Below the pieces are notes generated by a model. That model worked only from the letters and a program-made list of their open reading frames with translations. It was not told where the DNA came from and ran no database searches. A DNA stretch of 64,000 bases from Euglena gracilis (taxonomy: Eukaryota; Euglenida; Euglenophyceae; Euglenales): contig CP154956.1 of assembly GCA_039621445.1 (NCBI GenBank), positions 42,556,437-42,620,436 of the forward strand, read 5' to 3'. Positions within the stretch are counted from its first letter, which is position 1, and the number at the start of each line of letters is the position of its first letter. Both the position numbers and the translations under genes were made by a program. Below, in pieces: positions 63,797 through 64,000 of this stretch.

Positions 63797-63968
63797 TGGC
63801 ACGCGCTGGAGGACGCCCAGCGGCAGGTGGCAGACCAGGGGCGGCAGCTGACGCTGCTGGAGGAGGAGCTGCGGTCGAAGGGGGATCAGCTGGAGCGGGA
63901 GCGGCAGGCAGCACGGGCGGCTCAGGTCCGGGCGGCGGATGCAGAGGGCAGGCCACTTTTGAAGGAAG
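63797..63968 (+). CDS. Coiled-coil gene, last exon in window
   Basis: After CTCGATAG the frame reads WHALEDAQRQVADQGRQLTL, LEEELRSKGDQLERERQAAR then AAQVRAADAEGRPLLKE. It remains open to the window end, so the donor GAAG-GTAGCA at 63969 is likely but not required. Same Arg/Gln/Glu-rich coiled coil; the gene continues beyond 64000. Confidence 0.65.
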
Positions 63969-64000
63969 GTAGCACCCCGGGGGGTGGGTGGGTGCTATGG

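Overview
The window looks like nuclear DNA of a eukaryote, most likely a unicellular one. It has split genes, a mitochondrial-type enzyme gene, interstitial TTAGGG telomere repeats, microsatellites, and many kinds of transposable element with terminal inverted repeats (TIRs). I saw no prokaryotic operon, rRNA, tRNA or CRISPR array. The clade cannot be fixed from sequence alone. Long C/G runs occur throughout, and two coding exons change frame at a G run, so homopolymer-length error in the assembly is likely.

Layout. (1) 1-247, minus strand: the first coding exon of methylmalonyl-CoA mutase, running off the left edge. (2) 385-6350: a graveyard of 3' ends of non-LTR retrotransposons carrying a restriction-enzyme-like endonuclease (RLE), at least two lineages in both orientations, with two short TIR elements flanked by 8-bp target duplications. 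(3) 7573-22879: a 15-kb satellite array. It combines a 162-bp monomer, further ~150-bp modules, a 50-bp hairpin and C-run blocks into higher-order units of about 1.2-2.0 kb. (4) 22880-30700: TIR elements, minisatellites, (TA)n tracts and broken tyrosine recombinase (YR) genes. (5) 30800-40579: a Mutator-like element with 9-bp target duplications, invaded by two other elements. One carries two YR pseudogenes between its own TIRs; part of the complex is then duplicated in tandem (about 3.37 kb, nearly identical). (6) 41-52 kb: minisatellites, further TIR elements (one carrying a retrotransposon fragment), an intact empty-site copy of the Mutator-like element, and long stretches with no recognisable gene. 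(7) 52.7-64 kb: a gene-bearing region. A small minus-strand gene fragment lies between telomere-like repeats. A long plus-strand multi-exon gene encodes an Arg/Gln/Glu-rich coiled-coil protein and runs off the right edge.

How the parts relate. The mutase exon and the coiled-coil gene are the only convincing host genes. Almost everything between them is repeat-derived, and most long open frames there are by-products of satellite or low-complexity sequence. The most interesting material is the YR element whose insertion can be read against an empty site at 46.6 kb, apparently without target duplication; the modular satellite; and the coiled-coil gene, several of whose introns appear to start with GC rather than GT.
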